From Meles meles (Eukaryota; Chordata; Mammalia; Carnivora; Mustelidae): a stretch of 64,000 nucleotides of DNA. Position 1 is the first letter of the stretch; every line of letters begins with the position of its first letter. The notes below the pieces were generated by a model that had not been told where the DNA came from, ran no database searches, and saw only the letters and a program-made list of their open reading frames with translations. The translations under genes were made by a program, and so were the position numbers. This document shows positions 33,170 to 43,980 of this stretch, piece after piece. The DNA lies in assembly GCF_922984935.1 (NCBI RefSeq), contig NC_060071.1:8370001-8434000 (forward strand), given 5' to 3'.

Positions 33170-33360
33170 AAGAGAGTGGGGTTTGTAGTCAGACACACTT
33201 GTATTTAAACAGCTGTTCTGTGAATGTGAACTCACTTATTCTGTCTGAGCCTCATTTCCTCCTGCACTAAAATGTTAATCTTAACAGGGAACTTTACATA
33301 AGTAACTAATAAAGCATTTATAACGTACTCAGCACATCATAGGTGCTCATCAAAATTTAA
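33170..33360 (+). mobile_element. MIR element
   Basis: GTTTGTAGTCAGACACACTT, TCTGTCTGAGCCTCATTTCC and CAGCACATCATAGGTGCTCA follow the MIR order. A second, weaker MIR-like piece may follow at 33370-33560. Confidence 0.7.
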
Positions 33361-34535
33361 CATAATTGAAAACACATGGATTTTACGGTCAGACAAACAT
33401 AATGCCTTCAGTTTTCCTTATCTATACATCTTATTGGCTTGTCATAATAATTAAATTAAATCATGCATATAACTTGACACAGGAAGACTGGAGTGTAATC
33501 AATGTCCAGGAGATCTTTGTTGAAGGAATGGATATATTATGTATTTCAGGCTTTATTTCTCATCCAATGCACACAGTAGGGCTCCAGATACTTTTTTAAA
33601 ATTAAAATGAAGTGTATTTCCTTACAGTTACATGCTTGTTCTCATGCTGCTCCAGTGAGATGTGCCATGCTATTTTCCTTAAAAATATGCAGGTGATGCA
33701 CGGGGTACTATTTCCAGTAGGAGGTAGATTGGTAAAATAAAGAAGTAAACAGACTCTCCTCACATGAAAACACATTAGTTATAAAGAAAAATTTTGAACA
33801 CTGATGAAAACAAAGAAACAGACTAAAAATATTTGTAAGGATTCTGTGATTCTGTTCTAATTGTAGTTTTCCTAATTGTAGAGGCTATGCAAGAGTATTG
33901 TCAATTGGAGCTCGAAGCTTCAAAACCGAAGTCAAACGGGGAGACCCAAGGCTTCTGGGTTTCATTTTGGTTTCCATAGTCCCTTCATTGTGTGTGCCTT
34001 TAACCTTGCAACTCATAATGTCCAGGTCTGTTCCTGACCTCAATTCTATGCATTTGGCTCTTCAGCATCCCTTAAATATGTCCTCGTGGTCTACATTCAT
34101 GGTCATGGCTATAACTCCTTGTGTAAGCTTCCTTTCCTGCCTCTCCATTGTTCATCTCCAGGGGAGACCTCTCATGGCACATTTAAATGTTGTGAAGCTT
34201 GCATTTCAAATGTTTCATTCCATCACAATGGGCTCTTACACTCTTATATCTGTTCGGGGTAAAATGTCCTCTGAGAGAATAAAATTTGTGATAAAGGAGC
34301 TTTGTTGCAAATCCTGCCTACTTACACTTCTTTCTCTGTCTCTGTCTCTCTCTGCCCCTATGTCCCCACCCCCACCAGACATGTGGTACCCACATGATGA
34401 TAAAACGATGCTCTATTTTATTTACTTGATTATAAAATACAGCAACTTAATGAGAAGACTCAGTTACTATATGTTAAAACACCTCCAATAGACAATGGTT
34501 TCAATGCCCTCCTTTTCCTCTGAATGCTGTGATAA
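33361..34535. other. Unique DNA containing the longest non-repetitive open frame
   Basis: No repeat family recognised apart from the possible MIR piece and a (TCTCTG)n-like stretch at 34325-34350. See the separate entry for the open frame. Confidence 0.4.
33898..34491 (+). other. 197-codon open frame, unrecognised
   Basis: The longest open frame in the window that is not simple repeat. It begins MSIGARSFKTEVKRG, has hydrophobic stretches near residues 20-42 and 70-85, and passes through a short Ser/Leu run coded by a CT microsatellite near residue 145. No domain is recognised. There is no clear Kozak context, promoter, splice site or nearby poly(A) signal. A chance frame of this length in 64 kb is uncommon but possible, so coding status is unsupported. 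Confidence 0.15.
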
Positions 34536-34546
34536 TGTTTTCTTTA

Positions 34547-34728
34547 TTTATTTATTTTATTTGACAGAGAGAGAGATCATAAGTAGGCAGAGAGGCAGGC
34601 AGAGAGTGGGGGGGAAGCAGGCTTCCCGCTGAGCACACAGCCTGATGCAGGGCTCGATCCCAGGACCCCGGGATCTTGACCTGAGCCAAAGGCAGAGGCT
34701 TTAACCCACTGAGCCACCCCAGCACCCC
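34547..34728 (-). mobile_element. Can-SINE (first of two at one site)
   Basis: Antisense tail, GA-rich body with a GTGGGGGGGAAG change, B-box GGGCTCGATCCCAGGACCC and head GAGCCACCCCAGCACCCC. It is flanked by TGTTTTCTTT at about 34536-34545 and 34729-34738. Confidence 0.94.
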
Positions 34729-34740
34729 TGTTTTCTTTTT

Positions 34741-34968
34741 TTTTATTTTTTTTTTAAAGATTTTATTTATTTATTTATTTGACAGTGAGAGAGCGAGATC
34801 ACAAGTAAGCAGAGAGGCAGGCAGAGAGAAAGAGAGAGGGAAGCAGGCTCCCTGCCGAGCAGAGAGCAGAGAGCAGAGAGCCCGATGTGGGACTCGATCC
34901 CAGGACCCTGAGATCATGACCTGAGCCGAAGGCAGCGGCTTAACCCACTGAGCCACCCCGGCGCCCCC
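34741..34968 (-). mobile_element. Can-SINE (second, in the first's target duplicate)
   Basis: Head ends GGCGCCCC near 34968; the body contains a triplicated GCAGAGA unit at about 34856-34880. TGTTTTCTTTT lies at 34729-34739 and 34969-34979, so the site shows three copies of the target with two SINEs between them. Confidence 0.94.
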
Positions 34969-35026
34969 TGTTTTCTTTTATTTAGATAATCTATCCCTCA
35001 CACACACTCCCTCACATAGTCACTAA

Positions 35027-35095
35027 TACACACATGCACACACACACACACACTCTCTCTCTCTTTCCCTCTCTCTCTCCCTCTTACACACACAC
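35027..35095. repeat. (CA)n(CT)n compound microsatellite
   Basis: CACACATGCACACACACACA then (CT)n with CCCT interruptions and a final ACACACAC. Confidence 0.92.
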
Positions 35096-35370
35096 TTATC
35101 CTTATTTACCTTCCTATTCTTATCAAGGACAACTTTAAGGGGGCAGAAACCCCAACTGAGCTAGCTTAAGGAAAAAGAAGTAGGTTTGGCTCATATAACT
35201 AAAATGTACCATGTTCAGTGCTGGCTTCTGGAAAGACTTGGTGCATGGGCAATGCTTGATCAATAATTTTTGACTGAACCTCAATTTTCAATTAATTCAA
35301 TCTGTGTAGATATAAATCAACCACAACTGATCAGTATTTTCTTCTTCCCTAATCGAAAGTGACATCTCAG

Positions 35371-35738
35371 AAGAATAAATGAAACAAGATGGGATTGGGA
35401 GGGAGACAAACCATAAATGACTCTTAATCTCACAAAACAAACTGGGGGTTGCTGGGGGGAGGTGGGATTGGGAGAGGGGGAGCGGGCTATGGACATTGGG
35501 GAGGTGAGGCGAACCATAAGAGACTATGGACTCTGAAAAACAACCTGAGGGTTTTGAAGGGTCAGGGGTGGGAGGTTGGGGCAACCTGAGGGTTTTGAAG
35601 GGTCAGGGGTGGGAGGTTGGGGGAACAGGTGGTGGGTAATGGGGAGGGCACGTTTTGCATGGAGCACTGGGTGTTGTGCAAAAAGAATGAATACTGTTAC
35701 GCTGAAAAAATAAATAAAATGGAAAAAAAAAAAAAAAA
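35371..35738 (+). mobile_element. Young L1 3' end with 16-bp perfect target duplication
   Basis: A 368-base, 5'-truncated L1 ending in A16. GAAAGTGACATCTCAG is at 35355-35370 and 35739-35754. Apart from a 41-base internal duplication (35541-35581 repeated at 35582-35622) it differs from the copy at 1-480 at only about three positions in 310. Confidence 0.97.
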
Positions 35739-35754
35739 GAAAGTGACATCTCAG

Positions 35755-36080
35755 GTTATCCGAATCTGCAGTTTTCAGGCCCAGTGGAATATTAAAATCA
35801 TCCTGAAACTTTAAATAATTCATTGCCTAGACTAACCCCTCCAAATTCCAATTCCATAAGTCTGAACAAGAATCTGAACATTGGTTTGCTTCAAAGTCTC
35901 CGGTGATTCTCAGGTGCCCCAGAGTAGAGGGCCACTGATTTATCCGTCTTTTGTAATTTCCTTTCCCAGGTGCCACTCGCCATTTTATCCCAAGAAGCTA
36001 TAGCTAGAGGCTTTCACACAAGACTCCAGAAAAGAGAGATAGTCCCCAAATTCTTAGAGAACATAGAAAAATCAACTTGT
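35755..36080. other. Unique DNA between L1 and SINE
   Basis: No feature recognised in this 326-base spacer. Confidence 0.4.
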
Positions 36081-36097
36081 AAAGAGAAAATGATCCA

Positions 36098-36307
36098 GGG
36101 CGCCTGGGTGGCTCAGTGGGTTAAGCCGCTGCCTTCGGCTCAGGTCATGATCCCAGGGTCCTGGGATCGAGTCCCATATCAGGCTCTCTGCTTGGCGGGG
36201 AGCCTGCTTCCCTCTCTCTCTCTCTCTGCCTGCCTCTCTGCCTACTTGTGATCTCTCTCTCTCTCGCTGTCAAATAAATAAATAAATAAAATCTTAAAAA
36301 AAAAAAA
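36098..36307 (+). mobile_element. Young Can-SINE with 17-bp perfect target duplication
   Basis: GGGCGCCTGGGTGGCTCAGT head, GATCGAGTCCCATATCAGG B-box region, mustelid-type tail and an uninterrupted A15. AAAGAGAAAATGATCCA is at 36081-36097 and 36308-36324. Confidence 0.97.
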
Positions 36308-36324
36308 AAAGAGAAAATGATCCA

Positions 36325-37634
36325 TTATAAGAAAACTCCAGAGAGTAGACACAGCTCAGAATAGAAGGTTAAGTCAAAACCTAGGAAGCAGATGGACTAG
36401 AATAGGAGCTAGCTGGAGAACAAAGCCAATAAGACCACAGATGTTAGCCAAGATGGATTATTTACATGTCAGTGTCCAGTCCGAGTTAGCTTAAAGGCAC
36501 CTGGTTTCACCAGACAATCTCCATTGACTTAATCCACAGTGGGCTCTGACAGCTTGGGTAAGACTGTAATAGGGTGTCCAGCAGCTGGCTAATTTTTTTT
36601 TTTGTCCAAAATAATTGAACACAGATATCAACTATGTGTTCAGAATGATCACACTGTGATGTCTTTATGGGTAGGAAAGGTAGAACCTAAAGTTTATGAC
36701 TCTGGGACTCGGGTTGAAAGTGATCCGACTGGCAGGAACAACTATCACCTTCTGCCTCTGCTTCAGCAAGGTCCATCCCAAACTTTGTGTGCAGTATAGT
36801 TTGTCCCTGGGTGAGATGGTGACCAATATCTCTCATGCTCACATAATCACTAGGACCCAGAGCCAGAAAATTTCTGCCACTGAATGAAAATCTTTATCAT
36901 GAATAATTACAAATGAGGCAGGCGATCGTTTGTGTCATGGTTCATTGGCTCCGTCAGGGTGAAACAAAGACATTTTTCACTCTCTTCCGTCTACCACATG
37001 CACGATTAAAATGCCTTTGTAGATTACTGTAAATAATTCAAATGTTTATTAAAAACTCTGTTGGATGATCAAGGAATCATAGATAATAGGAGAGAATACC
37101 ATCCAATTTATTTTTATTTGGCATGCTCCATCCATCATATCACAAAGTGCTTCAAGGCGAAACACAAAAAGAGGCAGGGTTTTCAGACAAGATTCAGAGA
37201 GGAGGTCATTTAAAATGATCGGAGGAGAAAGTGTTAAGAGAGTGATACTTCGCTTTGAGGGTCCCATTGATTTTGTTGGATTAGGTCATCTTGCTAATTC
37301 AGCTCTGACGTGGTTATTTTAATCAGTATTCCAGCTGATGAACTTGGCTCACAGTAAGGAGGAGGAGTGGGCATACTGTCTAACATCTGCAAGCAGCTCA
37401 ACTTCTCGGGCCCTCTGTATTTGTGATATAGAGGCAGAGGAAATGTGAACCCCTTCTGGCCCCCCTGGGATATAGGCATTATGGCTCAACACATTGCCAT
37501 AGTACGCTGCACCTGCCAAGCGGGTCCCATGTGAGATGAAACAGGGGGCCAAGTCAAAGGTAGCATCCTAGTCTAAGCTCTTACATTCTTGGTGGAGCAT
37601 GGTCAATTGCCCTCAGCCCAAGTGACCCCTGTAG
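36325..37634. other. Unique DNA, possible conserved element
   Basis: 36895-37220 is unusually rich in uninterrupted non-repeat sequence (AATTACAAATGAGGCAGGCG, GATCGTTTGTGTCATGGTTC). No coding signal; conservation is only a guess. Confidence 0.3.
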
Positions 37635-37995
37635 TTGTTAATGATTAGTAATAATATCTGCTATTTACTAGATGACTGTTGTGTGGCAGGTACTGCCTTT
37701 GGCAGATCTGATATGATGAGGATGGTGTTGTCTCATGGTGATTAAGTTGCTGGCTTGGGAGTCAGATTACAGATTGCAGAGTTTGGAGTACTGGTTTCAA
37801 ACATACAAAATCATTGACTTGAGCAAATTCTTTAATTTCTTTATGCCAGAGTTCTTTATCTATGAAAAGTGTATAACAATGAAACCCACTCCACAGCATT
37901 ATCGATTGTACAACAGTCCTTATGAAGAAGGACTAGTCCATAACTGGCAGTACCAGTACTTGAAAATATTAGCAATCATTATTAATCTCACTTAG
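37635..37995 (+). mobile_element. MIR/L2-type relics
   Basis: 'gctatttactagatgactgt' with 'ggcaggtactgcctt' (37660-37700), then a MIR-like 'gattaagttgctggcttggg', 'agtcagattacagattg' and 'taatttctttatgccagag' (37738-37860). Confidence 0.5.
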
Positions 37996-39160
37996 CACCT
38001 AATATTAATAACTAATGCATTATCATGAGTACACTTTAATAGTATGACAGTATTATCATGTACATTTTATAGAAAAGGCTAGTGAGATTCAATGACACTG
38101 AACACTGGGTGTGCCCTACCTAATATTTGAATATAGACTTTTTTGATTTCATAGCATGCTTCAAATGTGGCTATCAAAATGGTTTCCCTTTGCTCATTAT
38201 ACAAATAGAATTTAAAGTCATTATATCCTCAGGACCTTGTCAACCATTCGAGGTATTTCAAACACACAGTATTTTTTTTTCAGAAAGTTGACTGCCATGG
38301 GGTAGAAAGTACTCTAAGAGTTAAAAGGGGATAGATAGAAGTCTGGAGGAGCAGAATAAAAAAGTATACTCAAAGATTAAGAGCGATTAACGTTCTCAGT
38401 AGACCCATAGGAAGGTACTCTACCTGTTGGGACATTGCTAGTTGTGCTGTTGTGGTCACTTCCACTGATAGGGGCTGGAAGAAGTGAGAACTTCTTCCTC
38501 CTATCTGGGAGGCTGGAGTCTGAAATCACACTATCTCTGTTTTCTCTACATCAATGGCCACACTGCCAGATCCAGAGCAGGAAGTATCTCTCTTTTCCTT
38601 GACTTCTGATTCCCCAACCCTGTGTCCCATTGGTGGAACCCAACATAAACCAGATAGACCAGGAGTCTGCAAAGTATAGTTTGCTATCTCCCTGGCCCGG
38701 TAGCACAGGACAGAGAATAGGGCTGAGGTGGTGTAGCAGGTGGCTGAGAGGAAACGGGCAAATAGTGAACACAGCGACACTAACCTTTTAGCTGTAACTT
38801 TTCTTTTAGTTCACAAGACTGTGGCTTTGCCCATCTAGACCAATCAGTAGATCTACTTTGTAGCACAGAAAACACCAGCCCTTCCTTTGTTGAGAATGGT
38901 TTGTATGGGGAAGTTATTCCCTTACAGGGGTAAAAAAGGTAGAAATACAAGGGGACCATTCCGAAATATACCCAGAGCTAAACAAAATGGGATGCTGATA
39001 GTGCCCTAGTAAACTGGAATATGCAGGAAGCCAACTCTTCATGATTGAACAACTCCCACTCCCACTAGTCTTCTGCTGGCCAGGAGACCAATGAAGCCAA
39101 ATGGTAGTCCTGGCGTGTTTTCTTGGTCAGGCTCAGCTGGGCTTATGCTGTGATGGCAGA
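37996..39160. other. Unique DNA, no gene seen
   Basis: Overlapping minus frames at 38526-38780 have no domain. No repeat recognised. Confidence 0.4.
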
Positions 39161-39184
39161 ACAACAACAACAACAACAACAACA
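39161..39184. repeat. (ACA)8 trinucleotide repeat
   Basis: Eight uninterrupted AAC units inside otherwise unique DNA. Confidence 0.93.
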
Positions 39185-40864
39185 CCCACGATCTCTGTGG
39201 TTTATTCCTTCAATGTCCAGTATGCTCCAGGTTGGGCCCTGTCACAGCCCCCTGCTCAATGGCATAGTGATCTAATCTGTTCATGTGGCTTCATCATCTG
39301 AAGGCACCACTCCCACACTCACCACCCAAGGGGAAACATGGTTGGAAGGTTAAGAGAGGGATTTTCATCATCTGAACCAGAAGGGATACACCTCACTTGT
39401 GTTCATAATCTACTAAGAGAGTAATCACTTGGCCTTGACCACTGCAAGGGACTCTGAAGTGAAATATAGCCTTCTCATGTCCCATAAAAGTGAGGAGACT
39501 AGGAGGGTGGGGTGCTGGTTATGTCCACTTCACACAAGTTGCTCTGTGATTGACTCTGCTGCACGGTTGGAAATGACTGGATATTTTTTATCATCCTGGC
39601 AGTCATACAAAGAATGTGTTTTCACTAATACTGACATTAAAAGACAAAAAAAAAATCTGCACTTGTGGCAATTACATTAGATTATGTCCTCAAAACCTGG
39701 CAATTAGTCTCTCTGTTTGTGATTCTTTATTGAGAAGGATTTGAGTAGCACTGTAGATGTATGTATGTATATCATCTCTCTCTATGATTATCTCTTCCTG
39801 ATGAATTACTATCTATTTTATTAATAACATAACTTCTTACTTACATTTCTAATATTGGCTTACATTGGTGACAACAATACCTTCCCTTAACTGTCTGATG
39901 TATGACTTTTGTCTATTTCTTCAGAAAGACAAATTATTTCTTTAAACCATCTACAATTCTTTAACTTGAAAATATTTGCCCAACAGTTTGTAGGACCCAT
40001 TCTTATAAAGTGTCTGATTATTTTGAACAAAGAGATCAAGGCTCTGTCTTAATCCATGCAATATTATGTCTCCCAAACCAGTAAGTGTAAAAGCCAGGTG
40101 TTCTAGGAGAGGTGATAGAGCATTCTCAAAGCTCCAAATTTCAAGTTCAGTAAATAAGACTAGCTGTAAGTCATGAAGACTTTTTAATTTTATCTCAAGA
40201 GTTCATTCTTTCAGGAAACTGGTATACCCCATTTAATATGACAGTAATAGAAATACGTTAGCTGAATAACTAGGGTATTTTGTTTAAAAACTAAAGAGAA
40301 GTTCCTGGTAACTGACAAGATGTCTCTCGAGTCTCTATTATGTGATTATCTTGATGCTGTGGATATCTGTCAAATATTGATAATTCTGGTTTGTGAAAGC
40401 ATCAGTTGAGAGGACAGATGAGAACAAAAAGCATCTATAAAACATTATAAATGCATTCTTAAAGAATGACTTATGAATGGATTATTAAATAAATGAGTGA
40501 ATTAATGAATTAATGATTTAAGTCTCCAACCAAAAATCTTAAAGAAAGCATTAAAAAATCAAATATAGCCCAGATCTTTACCAAATACTTTTTTGTTTTC
40601 AAGTTGTTTTATTTCTTATGGATTATATTTACAAAACCTAAATCTTCCTGAAAATGCCTTTCATAACAAAGATTTAGTATAACCTCAGTTAATCAAATTT
40701 CTTAGAAAGAGTCTGTTAAGAACTGGCAGTACTTCTATTTTGTGCATTTGAACAGAATGTTTAGTTACAGATCCCATTGTTAAAACTATTCCAGAAGATT
40801 TTGGTAAATTCAGTACTTAGCAATAAAGCAAATTTAACCCACGTAAAAGAGGTGATTATATATC
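39185..40864. other. Unique DNA, no gene seen
   Basis: AT-rich from about 39700; a GAATTAATGAATTAATG motif lies near 40499. No gene recognised. Confidence 0.4.
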
Positions 40865-41328
40865 TGTATTGATTTGCTAGGGCTGCCAAAATAGTTTGCT
40901 ACAAACTGGGTATCAAAACAAACAAATCAAATGAAACAAAACACAGAAATTTATTCTTCGACAGTTCTGGAGGTTACAAGTCTGCAATCAGGATGTTTAC
41001 AGGGCCATACTTTCTCTGAATACAATAGAGGAGAATCTGTTCACAGTCCCTCTCTTAGTTTCTGGTATTGTCAGCAATCCCAAGCATGCCTTGGTTTGCA
41101 AATGTATCCCTCCCTCACCAAACTTACCTCCTTGTCACGTGGCATTCTCCCTTGTGCCTCAGTCTCCATGTGTCTTGTCCTTTCTTATAAGGATACAGGG
41201 TCTGTTAGGTTGAGAATCGCATCTTGACTACCTCTGCATAAGACCTTATTTCCAGATAAAGTCATGTTCACAGGAACTGGGGGTTAGGACTTCAACATAT
41301 TTTGTGGGGAGGTGGAATTCAGTGCACC
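40865..41328 (-). mobile_element. MaLR (MLT1-like) solo LTR
   Basis: TGTATTGATTTGCTAGGGCT, ACACAGAAATTTATTCTTCG, ACAGTTCTGGAGGTTACAAG, ATGTGTCTTGTCCTTTCTTA, TAAGACCTTATTTCCAG and a final GGACTTCAACATATTTTGTG follow the antisense order of an MLT1-type LTR. No internal retroviral region is attached. Family assignment is from memory of the consensus. Confidence 0.6.
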
Positions 41329-41448
41329 ATGCGATGAATGACTTTTAGTTAAGGTGAACAAAAAGCTCCAGTGGAAAACCTTTGGAAGCCGTTGTCTAAG
41401 AATTATTAGCACTTTTCTAGCTATCTGTTTTCACTTGATGCATCTTTT

Positions 41449-41635
41449 TAAAAAGCTTTTACTTATTTATTTTGAGAGAGAGAGCGCACAAGCGAGGGGG
41501 AGGGGCAGAAGGAGAGGGAGAAGCAGACTCCTCACTGAGCAGTGAGCCCCACGTGGAGCTCAATCCCAGGCCTGCAGGATCCTGACTAGAGCCAAAGGCA
41601 GATGCTTAACCAACTGAGCTACCCTGGCGTCCCAC
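41449..41635 (-). mobile_element. Can-SINE, older copy, with target duplication
   Basis: Antisense tail, a GAGCGCACAAGCGAGGGGGA body of an older subfamily, and a head ending CCTGGCGTCCCA. ACTTGATGCATCTTTT (41433-41448) and ACCTGATGCATCTTTT (41636-41651) differ at one position. Confidence 0.94.
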
Positions 41636-41651
41636 ACCTGATGCATCTTTT

Positions 41652-42493
41652 ACTTTAACCATCCATTTAAAAACACACTTGTGCTGTTCATGAATTTAAT
41701 TCAGAATCATACAATCTAGCTTCATCTCTGGACAGAATTTCAGGTCGGCTCCCACAGAGCTGGATAAAATGTTAACCATTCTTTCTTAAATAGGTGGATT
41801 TTACCCTTCATTCCCACCCCCAATTGAGTGATATTGACCTGAGCTTCTTTTCTTTCTCAATGAATGCATCTTATGTCATCTGGTTTCTTAATCAGAATAA
41901 GAATACAGGGGAAAATATCAACCCTAAAACAGAGAAGCTGGGAATGGAAAGAGAAAATTGGAAATTCAAACTCAGCTCCATAAATCCCTGAGAATGTTTC
42001 ATTTGATGGTATTTACCTGTTAATTAGGATCAAAGGAGAAAAATCATATAATAAAGCTCATAAAAGCATACTGGCTGAATATTAATGAATTCAGTGATGG
42101 GCTTCTGTTTCCAGGCAACCGAATATCCCCCAAGAGTATTAATGTTGGTTGTAAAACAACAACAACAGCTCAGGCAGGAGTGCTTGTGGCTCTGTTGAAC
42201 AAAGGCTTAGAATCCCCTAGGCCACACTGCCACTCGTCCTGGGTTGCAGATTGCAGCGATGGCTTCAAGACCACCACTCTTGTTGTTTCTATCATGTCTG
42301 TCACTGACATGAACTACACACTCAAAATTCACTGGGAGCTGGTAATAAATAAATGTTGGCAACCATAGGTGGAATAGGGAACCGAATGATTGTCCACCAG
42401 GCTAAGGAACATTACAAAGGAGGTTTGCATTTTCATCCGCGCTCTACCGCTATTAGACTGATGTCTCTACATTTTGTTTCCTTTCTGTCTACA
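41652..42493. other. Unique DNA, possible conserved element
   Basis: 42003-42125 contains clustered homeodomain-like TTAATTAG, a TCF-like ATCAAAGG and an X-box-like CCAGGCAACC. No coding exon was recognised. Confidence 0.3.
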
Positions 42494-42592
42494 AAGGAAA
42501 GAAAGAGACAAAGAAAGAAAGAGAGAGAGGAAGGGAAGAAAAAGGAAGGAAAGAAGGAAAGAGCGAGGGAGGGAAGAAAGGAGAGAGAAAGT
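42494..42592. repeat. (GAAA)n/(GGAA)n purine tract
   Basis: About 100 bases of purine with two C interruptions. Lys/Arg/Glu-rich frames here are artefacts. Confidence 0.92.
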
Positions 42593-43033
42593 TATTAGAC
42601 TAGCTGAGCAACAGAATCATCTGCAGTTCTACCAGCCTATGGGTAGTCATGATTACAAGAATAAACAAAACAAAACAAGCAAACAAAAAACCAAAACACT
42701 ACTCAAACGTTAAATGGAGGTGTAGTAGAGATAACAGAAATAAACCAGCATGCCAGAAGGATGTGTTAGGGGCCCAAAGTCAAGATTAGAAAAAACATTG
42801 GTCTAGTCTCAGACAAAGTAATTAGTGGTCTCCTTGTGATACACAGGTGATCTAATTATCTTCACCTCTCATCTAGCCTCGTGTCTTGACTGCTTCTGAC
42901 TCCATGTCACAGCCCAAGTCACAGCTGCCCCTAACCACTCTTCTGATGGAGTCAGAATGAACAAGTGACACGGACATTAATGGTGTTCTCACCAGCATTA
43001 ATATTCTCATCAAATCTATCCCATGCAGCAATC
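42593..43033. other. Unique DNA, no gene seen
   Basis: An AAACAAAACAAAACAAGCAA-type A-rich stretch is near 42665; otherwise nothing recognised. Confidence 0.4.
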
Positions 43034-43048
43034 AAGAATGATGGGCTA

Positions 43049-43245
43049 GGGGCGCCTGGGTGGCTCAGCGGGTTAAAGCCTCTGCATTCGGCTCAGGTCA
43101 TGATCCCAGTGTCCTGGGATCGAGCCCCGCATCGGGCTCTCTGCTTGGCTGGGAGCCTGCTTCCTCCTCTCTCTCTGCCTGCCTCTCTGCCTACTTGTAA
43201 TCTCTATCTGTCAAAAAAATAAATCTTTAAAAAAAAAAAAAAAAA
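43049..43245 (+). mobile_element. Young Can-SINE with 15-bp perfect target duplication
   Basis: Intact GGGGCGCCTGGGTGGCTCAG head and GGGATCGAGCCCCGCATCGG B-box region with all CpGs, mustelid-type tail and A19. AAGAATGATGGGCTA is at 43034-43048 and 43246-43260. The tail is altered to TCAAAAAAATAAATC. Confidence 0.97.
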
Positions 43246-43260
43246 AAGAATGATGGGCTA

Positions 43261-43734
43261 GCCCAGAGCCAGTACATATACCTGTCACTCTCCTAAGCCC
43301 ACTGTCAGTGCCTGATAATCCTAAGCAATCAGCTTCAACAGAACGGTCTTGCTCATGACCCGTGAAAACAAACATGGCTGCCTGTGGTGATCTCCCACAC
43401 GGGGCACATGCAGCTAGCCCCTTGGAGGATTTACTACTAATTCTTCCCTTAGCAGCCTCCAGCCAATGGGAAGGTTGTCTCCATTCTACATTGCTAGGCT
43501 TCATAAAATGTATGCATTGATAGGAGTAGGTCTTCATTTGTAACACAATTTCAGGCAGCCACCAGCCTATAATTTATTTCCGCTTTATATCTCATGCTGC
43601 TCCCTTCTCATTAATCACATTTTTCATATTTTACAGCTGAAACTGGAAAAAAAAATATCTGTTTCCCTGAATCTAACCTAGTCATTGGCATGATTTCCCA
43701 GAAGGAAGACTAACTAAGGAAAGGGAAAAAGGCA
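43261..43734. other. Unique DNA, no gene seen
   Basis: A minus frame (43211-43546) overlaps the SINE tail and has no domain. Confidence 0.4.
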
Positions 43735-43980
43735 TTATGGTTATGGGCACAGGGTTTCAAATCAGGAAGAGTTATGTTCTAGTGGCAGTTCTCGGCATCT
43801 GTGAATCCAGGGCAAGTCACTTGGCCTCTCTGAGCATTTGTTTCTTCATCTATAAGATATGAATAAAATGACCTATGACACAAGGTTGTTGTGAGAATTA
43901 AATTAGATAGTGTATTTTAAGACATCTTGTACTGAGGCTAGCAATTTCAACACTCAATAAATGGTAGCTATTACCGTAAT
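43735..43980 (+). mobile_element. MIR element
   Basis: GGGCAAGTCACTTGGCCTCT, GAGCATTTGTTTCTTCATCT, GTTGTTGTGAGAATTAAATT and CACTCAATAAATGGTAGCTA match the core and 3' end of MIR well. Confidence 0.85.

Noticed and set aside
40865..41328. Endogenous retrovirus with coding genes attached to the MLT1-like LTRs here, at 50.0 kb and at 62.8 kb
   Set aside because: Only solitary LTR-type sequence is visible; no gag-, pol- or env-like frames flank any of them.
42353..42713. Lys/Arg/Glu-rich frames
   Set aside because: Produced by the GAAA/GGAA purine tract at 42494-42592.
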